From Parapusillimonas granuli (GTDB taxonomy: Bacteria > Pseudomonadota > Gammaproteobacteria > Burkholderiales > Burkholderiaceae_B), in NCBI RefSeq assembly GCF_013416525.1, contig NZ_JACCEM010000003.1:372001-436000 (forward strand): a stretch of 64,000 bases of DNA, read 5' to 3'. The position numbers and the translations under genes were made by a program. Every line of letters starts with the position of its first letter. Position 1 is the first letter of the stretch. This document shows, piece after piece, positions 33,390 through 42,013 of this stretch. The notes below the pieces were generated by a model that saw only the letters and a program-made list of their open reading frames with translations, ran no database searches and was not told the origin of the DNA.

Positions 33390-34496
33390 CTAACTACTAA
33401 AGCTGCCAAAGCGGCCTGCGACGAGTTCGGGTTCAGGGTCCGCGCCCAGGCCGGGCGCGTCGGGAACCTGCGCCCAGCCGTCCTGTATTGGCACGGTCTG
33501 CTGATAAGGGGTGTGAGCGAGCCGCACGTATAGCCGCTCCAGCGATACTTCCCGCTCCTGCGCGGCGATCAGATGCAGGCTGGCAAGATAGCCCGGCCCG
33601 AAGAACGCAACCTGCGGCGCGCACACGACCGCGGTTCCTTGGCAGTGCCGCGCGATATCCCGCGCCGCGCTGAGCCCGAGCTTGATGACGCTGGGCTGGA
33701 CGTAGCGCACGGACTCTTCGTCGATCATTTCCTTTAGGGCGTGGGCGCTGCTCGCATTCTCGCCGACGGCCAGCGGCACGCCGCAGGACGCCTGAAGGCG
33801 TGCCAAGGCGCGGCCGTCTTCGGGCGGCCATAGCGGTTCTTCGATCCAGAACGGATCATGCTCGCGCATGGCCTCGATGGCGCCGGGCGCTTCATCGGGC
33901 AGCCAGGCGCAATTCGTATCGACCATGATGGGAGTCCGGGGGCCCGCGGCGCGGCGCACCGCCGAGAGCGCTTCCGCGCTGCGTTCATGCAGCTTGATTT
34001 CCGCATAGCCCTCTTGCAGGGCACGCGTGCTGACGGCGTCCAGCAGCTCGGCGTCGTCGTAGTACTGCAGCAGCGACGCATACGCCCGCACGCGGTCTCG
34101 GCGCTTGCCGCCCAGCAGCTCATGAAGCGGGACGCCCGCGCGCTTGGCGCGCCAATCCCACAGGGCGATGTCGAGTCCCGCCAGCGCGTGTACCACTGGA
34201 CCGGAGCGCCCCAGGTTGTGCAGCGTCCGCTGCATCGAGGGCAGCAGCATGGGATCGGATGCCGGCTTGTCCTTGGCCAGCGGAGCGATCAGCGTCTCGA
34301 AAATGGCCAGTAGCGCCCTGGGCTCCACGCAGTAGGACTCGCCCCACGCCACCACGCCGTCCTGGGTTTCCAGGCGGACCAATGCGCTGTCCAGAGTCGT
34401 GCGCGGCCGCCCGGCGAACAGCGGCGGGTCGGTCCAGTGATGAAAGGGCAGGCGCATCGGGATGCAAGTGACCGAGCGGATGATGTCATGTTTCAT
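33390..34496 (-). CDS. Enolase-superfamily (mandelate racemase/muconate lactonising) protein
   Basis: A 368-residue two-domain protein. The capping domain is at about 1-125 and the barrel follows. Metal ligands are recognisable: Asp193 (MVDTN), Glu219/220 (WIEEPLW) and Glu246 (VGENAS). The general-base motif is Lys168-x-His170 (IKLH) instead of Lys-x-Lys. The His-Asp dyad of mandelate-racemase types seems absent, with QPS where QPD is usual and APQ where the catalytic His usually is. It could be a dehydratase or racemase of an unassigned subgroup. It is divergent from a LysR gene and upstream of a Bug receptor. Confidence 0.88.
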   Translation of the reverse strand: MKHDIIRSVTCIPMRLPFHHWTDPPLFAGRPRTTLDSALVRLETQDGVVAWGESYCVEPRALLAIFETLIAPLAKDKPASDPMLLPSMQRTLHNLGRSGPVVHALAGLDIALWDWRAKRAGVPLHELLGGKRRDRVRAYASLLQYYDDAELLDAVSTRALQEGYAEIKLHERSAEALSAVRRAAGPRTPIMVDTNCAWLPDEAPGAIEAMREHDPFWIEEPLWPPEDGRALARLQASCGVPLAVGENASSAHALKEMIDEESVRYVQPSVIKLGLSAARDIARHCQGTAVVCAPQVAFFGPGYLASLHLIAAQEREVSLERLYVRLAHTPYQQTVPIQDGWAQVPDAPGLGADPEPELVAGRFGSFSS

Positions 34497-34566
34497 GCGG
34501 CCATTGTCCGGCCTGCGATATATATGGTCAAATAGATAAACAAGATGGTTTCATAATAAAATTCGT

Positions 34567-35487
34567 ATGCTAAGTCGACGTGAACTGGCTTTGCTGCGCG
34601 CGATGTATCAATGCGGAACCGTGACCGCCGCCGCGGAGTCCATCAATATGACGCAACCCGCCGCCAGCGCCTTGTTGCGCGCAATGGAAACGCGTCTGGG
34701 TTTTGCGCTGTTCAGCCGCCAGAACCGCCGCCTTCAACTGACCAGCCAGGGCCGCGCCCTGATTCCCGACGCCTTGAACGCGCTGGCGGGCATGGAAGCC
34801 GTGGACAAGCTCGCGGGCGACATTCGCCAGGGCGCGTTGAGCCGCCTGGCGATCGGCGCGGTGGCCATCGCGGCATCGAGCATATTGCCGCCTGCCCTGG
34901 CGGTGGTGCGCCGCGAGCATCCCGGCATCGCGGTGACGGTCCGGGCGGGGACGGCACTGGACATCATCGAGATGGCGGTCGATCACCGCATCGACCTCGG
35001 CATCGTCGTGGGCACGCCCGCGGAAAAGGACAGGGCGGCCAGCCGCGTACTGGCGCCCATGAGCCTGTATGCCGTCATGCATCCCACTCATCCATGGGCT
35101 TCCAAGCCCGGCCTGAGCCTGGAAGCCCTGGCGCATGCCGGCCCCATCGTCCTGGCGACCACGCTGCCGGCGGGGCGGATCACCCGGCAGGCCTTGGAAG
35201 AGGCCGGGCTCCCTTATCAGCCCATCATCGAGGTGGGCCAGTCATCGGCGGCCTGCGCTCTTGCGGCGCAGGGAATGGGGATCGCGATCGTGGAAACGCT
35301 CGGCGCCCATTATGCGCAACGCCAGGGGCTGGTGACCCGCCATCTTCTGGCGGCGCCTGAAATCGGCCTCTGCCTGGTCTGGCCGCATGATCGGACACTG
35401 AGCCGGCCCGCCGAAACGCTGCGGTCCAGCCTGATCGCGGAAGCCTCCGGCTTGATCCGGACCGATGCGGGCAAGGCCGATTGGTAG
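34567..35487 (+). CDS. LysR-family transcription regulator
   Basis: A 306-residue regulator. Winged helix at 1-60 with LLRAMYQCGTVTAAAESINMTQPAASALLRAMETRLGFALFSR, then a LysR substrate-binding domain from about 90 (RLAIGAVAIAASSILPPALAVVRREHPGIAVTV). It is divergent from the enolase-superfamily/Bug pair across a 70-base AT-rich gap, the usual arrangement for an activator of those genes that represses itself. The start has no obvious ribosome site, but the frame and family N-terminus fit. Confidence 0.92.
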   Translation: MLSRRELALLRAMYQCGTVTAAAESINMTQPAASALLRAMETRLGFALFSRQNRRLQLTSQGRALIPDALNALAGMEAVDKLAGDIRQGALSRLAIGAVAIAASSILPPALAVVRREHPGIAVTVRAGTALDIIEMAVDHRIDLGIVVGTPAEKDRAASRVLAPMSLYAVMHPTHPWASKPGLSLEALAHAGPIVLATTLPAGRITRQALEEAGLPYQPIIEVGQSSAACALAAQGMGIAIVETLGAHYAQRQGLVTRHLLAAPEIGLCLVWPHDRTLSRPAETLRSSLIAEASGLIRTDAGKADW

Positions 35488-35564
35488 TGCGCCGATGGCG
35501 CGCCAGCCCTGCCGCCGGCAAGAAAACCAGCGGCGCCGGAAGCCCTCGCCTACGCCGTTCCCGC

Positions 35565-36518
35565 TTACGCCACCAGCTCCGCCGTCAGATCGGCCACCAT
35601 CTTCCTTAGCCATTGATTCAGCCGGGCGCTGTCGTTCTGCGCGCTCCAGACCATCATCATGCGCGCCTCGCGCAGGACGGCGGGCAGGCGGATGAGTTGC
35701 AGGTCGAAGTGCCGGCGATACTTCTCCGCGATGACGCGGGGCATGGTGGTGGCATAGTCGGTTTCCATCAAGAAATGGGGCGCAAGACCGAAGCTCGACA
35801 CATAGGCGCTGAAGCGCATGGCATGGCCGCTGCCCTGGAGCGCGCGATCGAAATTGGTTTCCTTGCCGTACATGTGAGAAAACGCCAGCCATTTCACGCG
35901 GCCCAGATCATTCAGGGTCAGGTTTCGGCGCCGCGCGAGCGGGTGGTTTGAAGACACGACGCCCACGCGTTCGTCGTTGAACAGCACTTGGCTGGGGAAG
36001 CGCGGCGACAGCGAAGGGAAGAGGCCGATCGCCAAGTCCATGCGCCCCGAATCGAGGTCGTCGGGCGAGAAGTCGCCGTGCACGGGTTGAAAGCGAACAG
36101 TGAGCCGGGGCGCCGCCTGCTGAAGCGCCATGGTCAGCGGCGCGGCAAGAAGAAGCTCTATGTGCGCGGCTGCGCCTATATTGAGGACGCCGGAAACTTC
36201 GGACGGCGAGAAGGGCTGCCCGGCCCCCAAGGCCTGCTCGAGGCCGGACAATGCGCCCTGCACCTGCCGGTGCAGGGACAGCGCGCGTTCGGTGGGGACG
36301 AGTTTTTTGCGGATCACGACGAAAACCGGGTCCTTGAGCAGTTCGCGCAGCCGCGCGAGATCGCGGCTGATGGCCGGCTGGCTCTTGTTCAACTGCTGCG
36401 CGGTCGCCGTCACGCTTCGAGTGTGCATCAGCGAATCGAAGCACAGCAGCACCGGCAGGCTGGCGCGGCGTAGCAGGGAGAAACTGGAAGGATTGTCGGC
36501 GGGCATGGCTGGGCTCAT
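35565..36518 (-). CDS. LysR-family transcription regulator
   Basis: A 317-residue regulator from ATG 36518, which begins MSPAMPADN. Helix-turn-helix at about 28-60 (RSVTATAQQLNKSQPAISRDLARLRELLKDPVF), effector domain from about 95 (VSGVLNIGAAAHIELLLAAPLTMALQQ). Domain order and the LLCFDSLMHTRSVTATA opening resemble the NodD/NahR-like group. A longer reading to 36560 would run into the AT-rich inverted repeat at 36523-36548 and is less likely. It is divergent from a Bug receptor and esterase pair and probably controls them. Confidence 0.9.
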   Translation of the reverse strand: MSPAMPADNPSSFSLLRRASLPVLLCFDSLMHTRSVTATAQQLNKSQPAISRDLARLRELLKDPVFVVIRKKLVPTERALSLHRQVQGALSGLEQALGAGQPFSPSEVSGVLNIGAAAHIELLLAAPLTMALQQAAPRLTVRFQPVHGDFSPDDLDSGRMDLAIGLFPSLSPRFPSQVLFNDERVGVVSSNHPLARRRNLTLNDLGRVKWLAFSHMYGKETNFDRALQGSGHAMRFSAYVSSFGLAPHFLMETDYATTMPRVIAEKYRRHFDLQLIRLPAVLREARMMMVWSAQNDSARLNQWLRKMVADLTAELVA

Positions 36519-36522
36519 ACGA

Positions 36523-36548
36523 TATTCATACCATTTTCGATATGAATA
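36523..36548. promoter_or_regulatory. Candidate LysR operator TATTCATA-N10-TATGAATA
   Basis: Perfect 8-bp arms (36523-36530 and 36541-36548) in an AT-rich gap between the LysR gene and the Bug-esterase genes. The two half-sites each contain CGATAT nearby. Symmetry and position fit autoregulation by the LysR protein. Confidence 0.45.
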
Positions 36549-36629
36549 ATATAAAAACAAATCATTATTTAAATATAACAGCCCTGACTAGAATTGCGCT
36601 TCATGATCAAGACTGCATGGAGGCAGAAC

Positions 36630-37619
36630 ATGACATCCGTCTTTTCGAGGCGCTACAGGGTATTTTTCATTGCTTCGGCGGCGGCCGTGACCTCGCTGTT
36701 CGCGCCGGCACATGCGGCTGACTCCTTCCCTCGACGGCCGGTGACGATAGTGGTGCCATTCCCCGCCGGAGGAACGCCCGACATCATCGCCCGCATGCTG
36801 GCCGACAAGGCGCGCGCAAGCTTGAATCAGTCCGTGGTGGTTGAAAACAAGGGCGGGGCGGGCGGGAACATCGGCGTCCAATACGTCTCGCGCAGCAAGC
36901 CCGACGGCTATACGGTGGTCATGTGCGCCTATAGCTGCGCCGTCGCGCCGTCGCTGTACAAGCCGGCGCCATACAGCATTTCCAAGGATTTCGCGCCCGT
37001 CATGATGGTGGGCACCGTACCGAGCGTGCTGGTGGTGAACCCCACGGTGCCGGCCAGAAGCGTCGCGGAATTCATCGACTACGCCACCGCGCACCCGGGC
37101 AAGCTGAACGCCGCGTCCTCCGGCGTGGGCGGCTCGGCGCATCTCGCGCTGGAGCTCCTGAAGCGCGAAGCGAAGGTGGACATCGCCCACATCCCCTACA
37201 AGGGCGCCGGCCAAGTGGCAGGCGACCTGCTTGGCGGCCAGGTCGACATGTACTTCGACAACCTGCCCGCCTCGCTGGCGAGCATCAAGGAAGGGCGCCT
37301 GGTGGCGATCGCGGTCGCCGGCAAGCAGCGCGCGCGGGCGATCCCCCACGTTCCCACGTTTGCGGAATCGGGCTACCCCAACATGCTGGTCAATCCCTGG
37401 TTCGGCTTGCTTGCGCCCGCGGGCACCCCAAAGTCGGCCATCGACAAACTGAATGCCGCCTTCAACGCGGCGCTGAACGACCCTGAAGTGAAGCAGCGTC
37501 TGGAAGGCCTGGGCGTCGATTCGGCCGGCGGAAGCCCTGCCGCCCTGGCCGATTTTCTGGAGCGTGAAACCACGGCGCTCGCCCGGTTGATCCAGGAAAA
37601 CGGCATCACCGTCGAATAA
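36630..37619 (+). CDS. TctC/Bug-family periplasmic receptor
   Basis: A 329-residue receptor. The signal peptide has SRRYRVFFIASAAAV and ends near residue 30 (APAHAAD). Bug motifs: FPRRPVTIVVPFPAGGTPDIIAR, VVENKGGAGGNIGVQYV, PDGYTVVMCAYSC and IPYKGAGQVAGDLLGGQVDM. GGAGG lies 7 to 9 bases before the ATG at 36630, which is preferred to 36594. It is followed 16 bases later by an esterase-type gene and faces a divergent LysR gene. Confidence 0.92.
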   Translation: MTSVFSRRYRVFFIASAAAVTSLFAPAHAADSFPRRPVTIVVPFPAGGTPDIIARMLADKARASLNQSVVVENKGGAGGNIGVQYVSRSKPDGYTVVMCAYSCAVAPSLYKPAPYSISKDFAPVMMVGTVPSVLVVNPTVPARSVAEFIDYATAHPGKLNAASSGVGGSAHLALELLKREAKVDIAHIPYKGAGQVAGDLLGGQVDMYFDNLPASLASIKEGRLVAIAVAGKQRARAIPHVPTFAESGYPNMLVNPWFGLLAPAGTPKSAIDKLNAAFNAALNDPEVKQRLEGLGVDSAGGSPAALADFLERETTALARLIQENGITVE

Positions 37620-37635
37620 GGCGCCCGCCCGCCAC

Positions 37636-38622
37636 ATGTTCAGCACTCACCTGTCCGAGCCCTTATGTTTGCGCGCCATGGGGTCTTTCCACGTCGGCGG
37701 CCGGCGCTTGCGCCTAGCGGGCCGCGCCGCCTACGAACGAACCATGAGCGAAGGGGGAGAGCCCGTCAGCATCAATCCCAATGGCAGCTATGCCGTCGAG
37801 CAGATGTACGTCCAGTATTATCTTCCCGAGCGCTCCAATGGGAGGGGCCCGTTGGTCTTCTGGCATGGCGGGGGAATGACCGGCGCCGTGTGGGAAACGA
37901 CGCCTGACGGGCGCGAAGGCTGGGTCAATCATTTTGTCCGCAAAGGCTGGGACGTCTATGTCTGTGACGCAGTGGAAAGGGGCCGGTCCGGCTTCGCGCC
38001 GTATCCGGACATCTGGCCCGAGGGCCCCGTCACACAGACCGTGGACGACGTCTACACGCGCTTTCGCATCGGCGACGGGGCGGGCAGCTACCACGATGAT
38101 CCGGCACGGCGCACGGCCTACCGCAACACCAGATTTCCGGTGGATCACTTCGATGCGTTCTGCCTGCAGATGGTGCCGCGCTGGACTCATACCAATGATG
38201 CGATGGTAGAGGCGTTCAAGGCGCTGCTGAGGCGCATCGGCAAAGCGGCCATCGTGTGCCATTCGCAGTCGGGGCCGTTGGCGATGCGGCTGGCGGCGGA
38301 ATCCGCCGGTCAAGTGAGCGCCATCGTGGGTATCGAGCCCGCCGGAATGCCGTCGCCGGCGCCGGAGACCTATGACACGCCGACGCTGGTCGTCCTGGGC
38401 GGAAACATGGAGTCGGACGGGCGGTGGCAGTCGCTCAGCGCCAAGATAGCGGCATTTGCGCGCCGGTTCCCCGCTTTGCAGATACTGCGCCTGGAAGATC
38501 TCGGCATCCAGGGGAATTCGCATGTGCTGATGATGGACGACAATAACGACGACATCGCCCGCCGGATCGACGCCTGGCTGCGGCGGACCATCGTGAGCGT
38601 GAATGCCGGCGATCAGGCTTGA
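37636..38622 (+). CDS. Alpha/beta hydrolase of the esterase-713 family
   Basis: A 328-residue hydrolase. FWHGGGMTGAVWETTPDGREGW is the oxyanion region. The nucleophile elbow is CHSQSG with Ser210 rather than GxSxG. VGIEPAGMP gives acid Glu234, and GNSHVLMMDDNN gives His296. This unusual HSQSG elbow and Glu acid match what I recall of Alcaligenes esterase 713. That enzyme is exported, whereas no signal peptide is evident here. The natural substrate of the family is unknown. It is likely co-transcribed with the Bug receptor 16 bases upstream. Confidence 0.87.
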   Translation: MFSTHLSEPLCLRAMGSFHVGGRRLRLAGRAAYERTMSEGGEPVSINPNGSYAVEQMYVQYYLPERSNGRGPLVFWHGGGMTGAVWETTPDGREGWVNHFVRKGWDVYVCDAVERGRSGFAPYPDIWPEGPVTQTVDDVYTRFRIGDGAGSYHDDPARRTAYRNTRFPVDHFDAFCLQMVPRWTHTNDAMVEAFKALLRRIGKAAIVCHSQSGPLAMRLAAESAGQVSAIVGIEPAGMPSPAPETYDTPTLVVLGGNMESDGRWQSLSAKIAAFARRFPALQILRLEDLGIQGNSHVLMMDDNNDDIARRIDAWLRRTIVSVNAGDQA

Positions 38623-38655
38623 AGCCGGGCGCCGCCCATCTTTCCGTATCGAATG

Positions 38656-39429
38656 TCAGGGAGCGTCGGCGGAAGGCTGCGACGCGGCGGGCGGAGCGGG
38701 CTCGCTGGCCATCCAGACGGCCTCGAACAGCATGCCCTGGTGAGCCGCGTATTCCTCGCTTTCGATGATCAGGCCGTAGTTCTCGCGCTTCGATGACATC
38801 AGCGCGACGGTGTTGCCGTAGATCAAGGTGGTCATGGCCAGCGTCAGCGCGGGAGGGGTGAAGCGCACCTCTCGCATGTCTTCTGCGCTGCTTGGCCAGA
38901 TGGCGCGGGTGTCGCGGCTGCGCGAGCGGATGACCCGCATGAAGATCTTGCGTTCGACTCGGGCCTGGCGGTATCGCTCTATCTCGTCCAGGCCGGGCAT
39001 TCCTTCGATTTCGTACATCGAGAAGGTGGCGCGCAAGGTCAGCGAGTCGTCGCGCAGCGAATCCCAGAGGGCGGTGCGCATGCCTTCCAGGCCTTCATAG
39101 AATCTGATCTGCGGCTTGCCCTTGACGTGGTTGTACATGGACCGCAGTTGCGGCAGCATGTCGGTCACCATCTGCCGCCGCGCCGCCACGTATTCCATCA
39201 ATACACTGGGGTCGCGTGCCACCACCATGCGCTTGCGGCCGCTGCCCTGGAATTCCACCAGGCCTTCCTCTTCCAGCCGGGCGACGGCATCGTAGGTCGT
39301 CGTGCGCGCCAGACCGGTGCGTTGCGCCAGGCAGGCCACCGTGGCCGCTCCCATGTTGATCGCGCTCAGGTAGACAGTAAAAAGATTGCCGCTGATTCCA
39401 AGGCGACTGAGCTTTTCCTGAAGATCCAA
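38656..39429 (-). CDS. TrmB-like winged-helix regulator
   Basis: About 257 residues. The N-terminal domain (2-75) has LSRLGISGNLFTVYLSAINMG, then LAQRTGLARTTTYDAVARLEEEGLV and a GRKR wing, as in TrmB-family helix-turn-helix proteins. The C-terminal part contains a region like the PLD/TrmB regulatory domain (RFYEGLEGMRTALWDSL) and ends in a disordered Pro/Ala tail. A TTG at 39429 with GGGAGC upstream is proposed as start, because residues before it do not resemble the family; the frame remains open to an ATG at 39573. It is divergent from the ABC transporter-nitrilase operon and probably controls it. Confidence 0.8.
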   Translation of the reverse strand: MDLQEKLSRLGISGNLFTVYLSAINMGAATVACLAQRTGLARTTTYDAVARLEEEGLVEFQGSGRKRMVVARDPSVLMEYVAARRQMVTDMLPQLRSMYNHVKGKPQIRFYEGLEGMRTALWDSLRDDSLTLRATFSMYEIEGMPGLDEIERYRQARVERKIFMRVIRSRSRDTRAIWPSSAEDMREVRFTPPALTLAMTTLIYGNTVALMSSKRENYGLIIESEEYAAHQGMLFEAVWMASEPAPPAASQPSADAP

Positions 39430-39578
39430 TGACTTGCTCCCGATAAGGTCCGATGCGCGATGATGGCGGCGCTGACGCGCGACGCCTCGGAACGGCCCCG
39501 CCGCGCCGGGTCGACGGCCGTACTTCGCAACGCGGCAAGTTGGAAAGTATAGAGCATGACCCATTGTAGTCATTATAT

Positions 39579-39594
39579 GTCGGGAAAATCCGAC
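39579..39594. promoter_or_regulatory. Inverted repeat GTCGG-N6-CCGAC
   Basis: Five-bp arms at 39579-39583 and 39590-39594. A second overlapping pair, TAGTC (39567-39571) and GACTA (39592-39596), surrounds it. It lies on the regulator side of the gap and may be an autoregulatory site. Confidence 0.35.
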
Positions 39595-39650
39595 TAAATT
39601 ACAATTTAACGCTCTATTTCTTGATCTCTATTAGATAAATTCCCTGTAAA

Positions 39651-39670
39651 TACTAGGTTATACCCTAGTA
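39651..39670. promoter_or_regulatory. Inverted repeat TACTAGG-N6-CCTAGTA
   Basis: Perfect 7-bp arms (39651-39657 and 39664-39670), ending 14 bases before the large palindrome. Candidate regulator site or start-proximal element for the liv-nitrilase operon. Confidence 0.45.
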
Positions 39671-39684
39671 ACACACCAAAATTA

Positions 39685-39706
39685 ATTGACGGAATATTCC
39701 GTCAAT
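39685..39706. promoter_or_regulatory. Perfect 22-bp palindrome, probable operator
   Basis: The half ATTGACGGAAT (39685-39695) is followed at once by its exact reverse complement (39696-39706), with no spacer. It lies 92 bases before the receptor gene start. A perfect 22-bp palindrome is very unlikely by chance in an intergenic gap and fits a dimeric winged-helix regulator such as the adjacent TrmB-like protein. Confidence 0.6.
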
Positions 39707-39797
39707 AATAGTATGCGGGTGGTTTTGCGCGGCAATACTCGTCTTCATGCTTCATCCGTTGCAGGCGCATGTCTTTTCAATGAGGGATTGGGGAACT

Positions 39798-41096
39798 ATG
39801 AGCACTTCAAAGTGGAAACAGACGGCCGCCGGCCTCGTGATGGCGTCGCTGGCGGCATTCTGGCCGGGCGCATCCGCAGCCGCCGGCGAGCCCATACGGA
39901 TTGGCGTTTCAACCTTTTTGTCGGGGGCCGGGGCGGTATTCGGTGTTCCGGCGCAACAAACAGCGCAATATCTGGTTGAACAGATCAACAAGGCGGGCGG
40001 CATCAAAGGCAGTCCGGTCGAACTCACCTTCCTGGACGAGAACCGTGGCGTCGACAACACCGTGGTCGAATTCCGCGCGCTGGTCGAGAGCAAACGGGTC
40101 GATGCCATGATCATCGGGCTTTCCAGCTCCATCTGCCTGGCGGTTGCGCCCGCGGCCGAAGAATTGAAGATGCCGACCATGTTCTGGGACTGCGGCACGG
40201 AACGGCTCTACGAAGAGCGCAAATACGACTACGTGTACCGGACTTCTGACTGGACTCCGCCGAACAACCTTGCGGTGGCGCTTTACATGCTCAAGTCCAT
40301 GCCCGAGGTCAAGACGGTTGCCGGCATCAACCAGGACTATGCTTTCGGGCGCGACAACTGGGCCGCCTTCAAGCAAGCCGTGCAAACATTGCGCCCGGAC
40401 GTCAAGATCGTGGCGGAGCTGTTCCCCAAGCTGGGCACGTCGGACTACTCGACAGAGATCTCCAAGCTTTCGGCCTTGCGCCCCGACGTGGTCTTTACCT
40501 CCTTGTGGGGCGGCGACATGAACACTTTCATTCGCCAGTCGTCGTCGCGTTCGCTGTTCCGCAACGCGACGCTGGTCAGCCCCAACGGCGAGAGCTCCCT
40601 GCAACAGCTCGGGAAATCCTTCCCCGAAAACGCCATCATCGGAGTGCGGGGCGACAGCTGGGCGCTCGATCCAAAAATGGCGAACGTCCCCGGGCATCAG
40701 GCCTTCATCGATGCCATCAAGGAACGCACCGGCGCATACCCGAGCTTTCCTTCCTACCATATGGCACAGGCCATACGCTCGATCCAGGTCGCCCTGGAAA
40801 AGAACTGGGACGGAAGCCGCGAAACGCTGCAGCGCGACTTGCTGGCGGGCTGGAAGAACCTGAGCCTCAAGGACTTTACCGGCGAGCTCGCGCTGCGCGA
40901 GGACAACCAGGCGGTGGAAGGGCAATTGGTCGGCGTGACCGGCAAAAGCGACGCCCACAACTTCATGGTCCTGAACAAGCTGGTGCTGTTCCCCGGCGAC
41001 CTGATCACGCCGCCGGCGGGCACCAAGGCGCAAGACTGGCTCAAGGCCTTGCCGGCGGGGACGCTCGAAAAATTCAACGTTCCCGCTAAGAACTAG
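39798..41096 (+). CDS. Branched-chain-type ABC substrate-binding protein (LivK/amide-binding family)
   Basis: Periplasmic receptor of 432 residues, type I fold (Peripla_BP_6). The signal peptide ends near residue 29 (PGASAAAG). Family segments: PIRIGVSTFLSGAGAVFG, INKAGGIKGSPVELTFLDENRG, the SSSICLAVAPAAEE region and YAFGRDNWAAFKQAV. GGGG lies about 5 bases before the ATG at 39798; an upstream ATG at 39747 is less likely. The group includes LivK and the amide/urea receptors AmiC and UrtA. The nitrilase gene at the end of the operon suggests a nitrile, amide or carboxylate ligand. Confidence 0.92.
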   Translation: MSTSKWKQTAAGLVMASLAAFWPGASAAAGEPIRIGVSTFLSGAGAVFGVPAQQTAQYLVEQINKAGGIKGSPVELTFLDENRGVDNTVVEFRALVESKRVDAMIIGLSSSICLAVAPAAEELKMPTMFWDCGTERLYEERKYDYVYRTSDWTPPNNLAVALYMLKSMPEVKTVAGINQDYAFGRDNWAAFKQAVQTLRPDVKIVAELFPKLGTSDYSTEISKLSALRPDVVFTSLWGGDMNTFIRQSSSRSLFRNATLVSPNGESSLQQLGKSFPENAIIGVRGDSWALDPKMANVPGHQAFIDAIKERTGAYPSFPSYHMAQAIRSIQVALEKNWDGSRETLQRDLLAGWKNLSLKDFTGELALREDNQAVEGQLVGVTGKSDAHNFMVLNKLVLFPGDLITPPAGTKAQDWLKALPAGTLEKFNVPAKN

Positions 41097-41110
41097 CTCA
41101 GGAGTCCAAA

Positions 41111-42013
41111 GTGCTGCAAACCGCCTTGTTAGCCATCATGGATGGCGTGGCGCAGGCTTCCGTCTCGTTCATGGTGGCGGTCGGGCTCAGCTTGGTGTTC
41201 GGCATCATGCGCATCCTGAACATCGCCCACGGCAGCCTTTATGCCTTGGGCGGCTACACGGCCGCGGCGGCGGGGCTCTGGCTCTCGGCGGCATGGGGCG
41301 ACGGCCCATGGCTGTATCTGGCTTTGGTGCTGTCGGCCCTGGTCGTCGGGGTGCCGCTGGGCGCCCTGATAGAGCGCGTGCTGCTGCGCCGCATCTACGG
41401 CAAAGAGCACACGCTTCAGCTATTGATCACCTTCGGCATCTTCATGATGCTTGAAGACGCCCAGAAGCTGATATTCGGTGTCGAGCCATACTTCAATGAT
41501 GCGCCGCTGGCCATATTGGGCACCATGGAGATAGGCGGCATCTATTACACCACTTACCAGCTGGTGGTCTTGCCGCTGACGGCGCTGGCCACCATGCTGG
41601 GGCTCGCCTGGTTCTTCAACCGGACGCGCAAAGGCAAATTGATCACCGCCGTCATCGAGGACTTCGAAGTGGCGAGCGTGATGGGGGTGAACGCCCGCAG
41701 CGTCTACTTCTGGACTTTCATTCTGGGCGCCACGCTGGCGGCCTTGGGCGGGGCGCTGGCCTCGCCCACCACGTCGCTGGTGCCCGGCACCGGGGCCGGC
41801 ACCATCGTGCTGTCGTTCGCGATCGTGGCGTCGGCCGGCCTGGGGCATTTTCAAGGTGCGGCGGTGACTGCTCTACTGATAGGCCTGGCACAGGCGTTCA
41901 GCGTGCACTTTTACAGCGAAATCGCGGCGGTGATGCCTTATCTGGTGATGACCGTGATTCTGGTCGTGAAACCTTACGGCTTGTTCGGCAGTCCAGAGGT
42001 GCGCAGGATATGA
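41111..42013 (+). CDS. Branched-chain-type ABC permease, LivH family
   Basis: Inner-membrane protein of 300 residues with about eight helices. The opening AQASVSFMVAVGLSLVFGIMRILNIAHGSLYALGGY and the segment SVMGVNARSVYFWTFILGATLAALGGALA are typical of LivH. It starts 14 bases after the receptor gene and its stop overlaps the LivM-type ATG (ATGA), so the two permeases are translated together. Confidence 0.93.
   Translation: MLQTALLAIMDGVAQASVSFMVAVGLSLVFGIMRILNIAHGSLYALGGYTAAAAGLWLSAAWGDGPWLYLALVLSALVVGVPLGALIERVLLRRIYGKEHTLQLLITFGIFMMLEDAQKLIFGVEPYFNDAPLAILGTMEIGGIYYTTYQLVVLPLTALATMLGLAWFFNRTRKGKLITAVIEDFEVASVMGVNARSVYFWTFILGATLAALGGALASPTTSLVPGTGAGTIVLSFAIVASAGLGHFQGAAVTALLIGLAQAFSVHFYSEIAAVMPYLVMTVILVVKPYGLFGSPEVRRI

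Larger units (their letters stand above)
39430..39797. other. Regulatory gap of 368 bases between TrmB-like regulator and liv-nitrilase operon
   Basis: The longest gene-free stretch of the window. From about 39545 to 39725 it is strongly AT-rich against the surrounding GC-rich DNA and holds three separate inverted repeats (listed individually). Nothing else coding is supported, apart from a possible longer N-terminus of the regulator up to 39573. Confidence 0.7.

Noticed and set aside
35489-35501. Hairpin GCGCC-GAT-GGCGC after the LysR gene as a terminator
   Set aside because: Only 5 base pairs and no T-run, so it is too weak to call.
39430-39573. N-terminal extension of the TrmB-like regulator from ATG 39573
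   Set aside because: The 48 added residues are rich in Arg, Gly and Pro and do not resemble the family; TTG 39429 has a ribosome-site-like GGGAGC. The longer form cannot be excluded.
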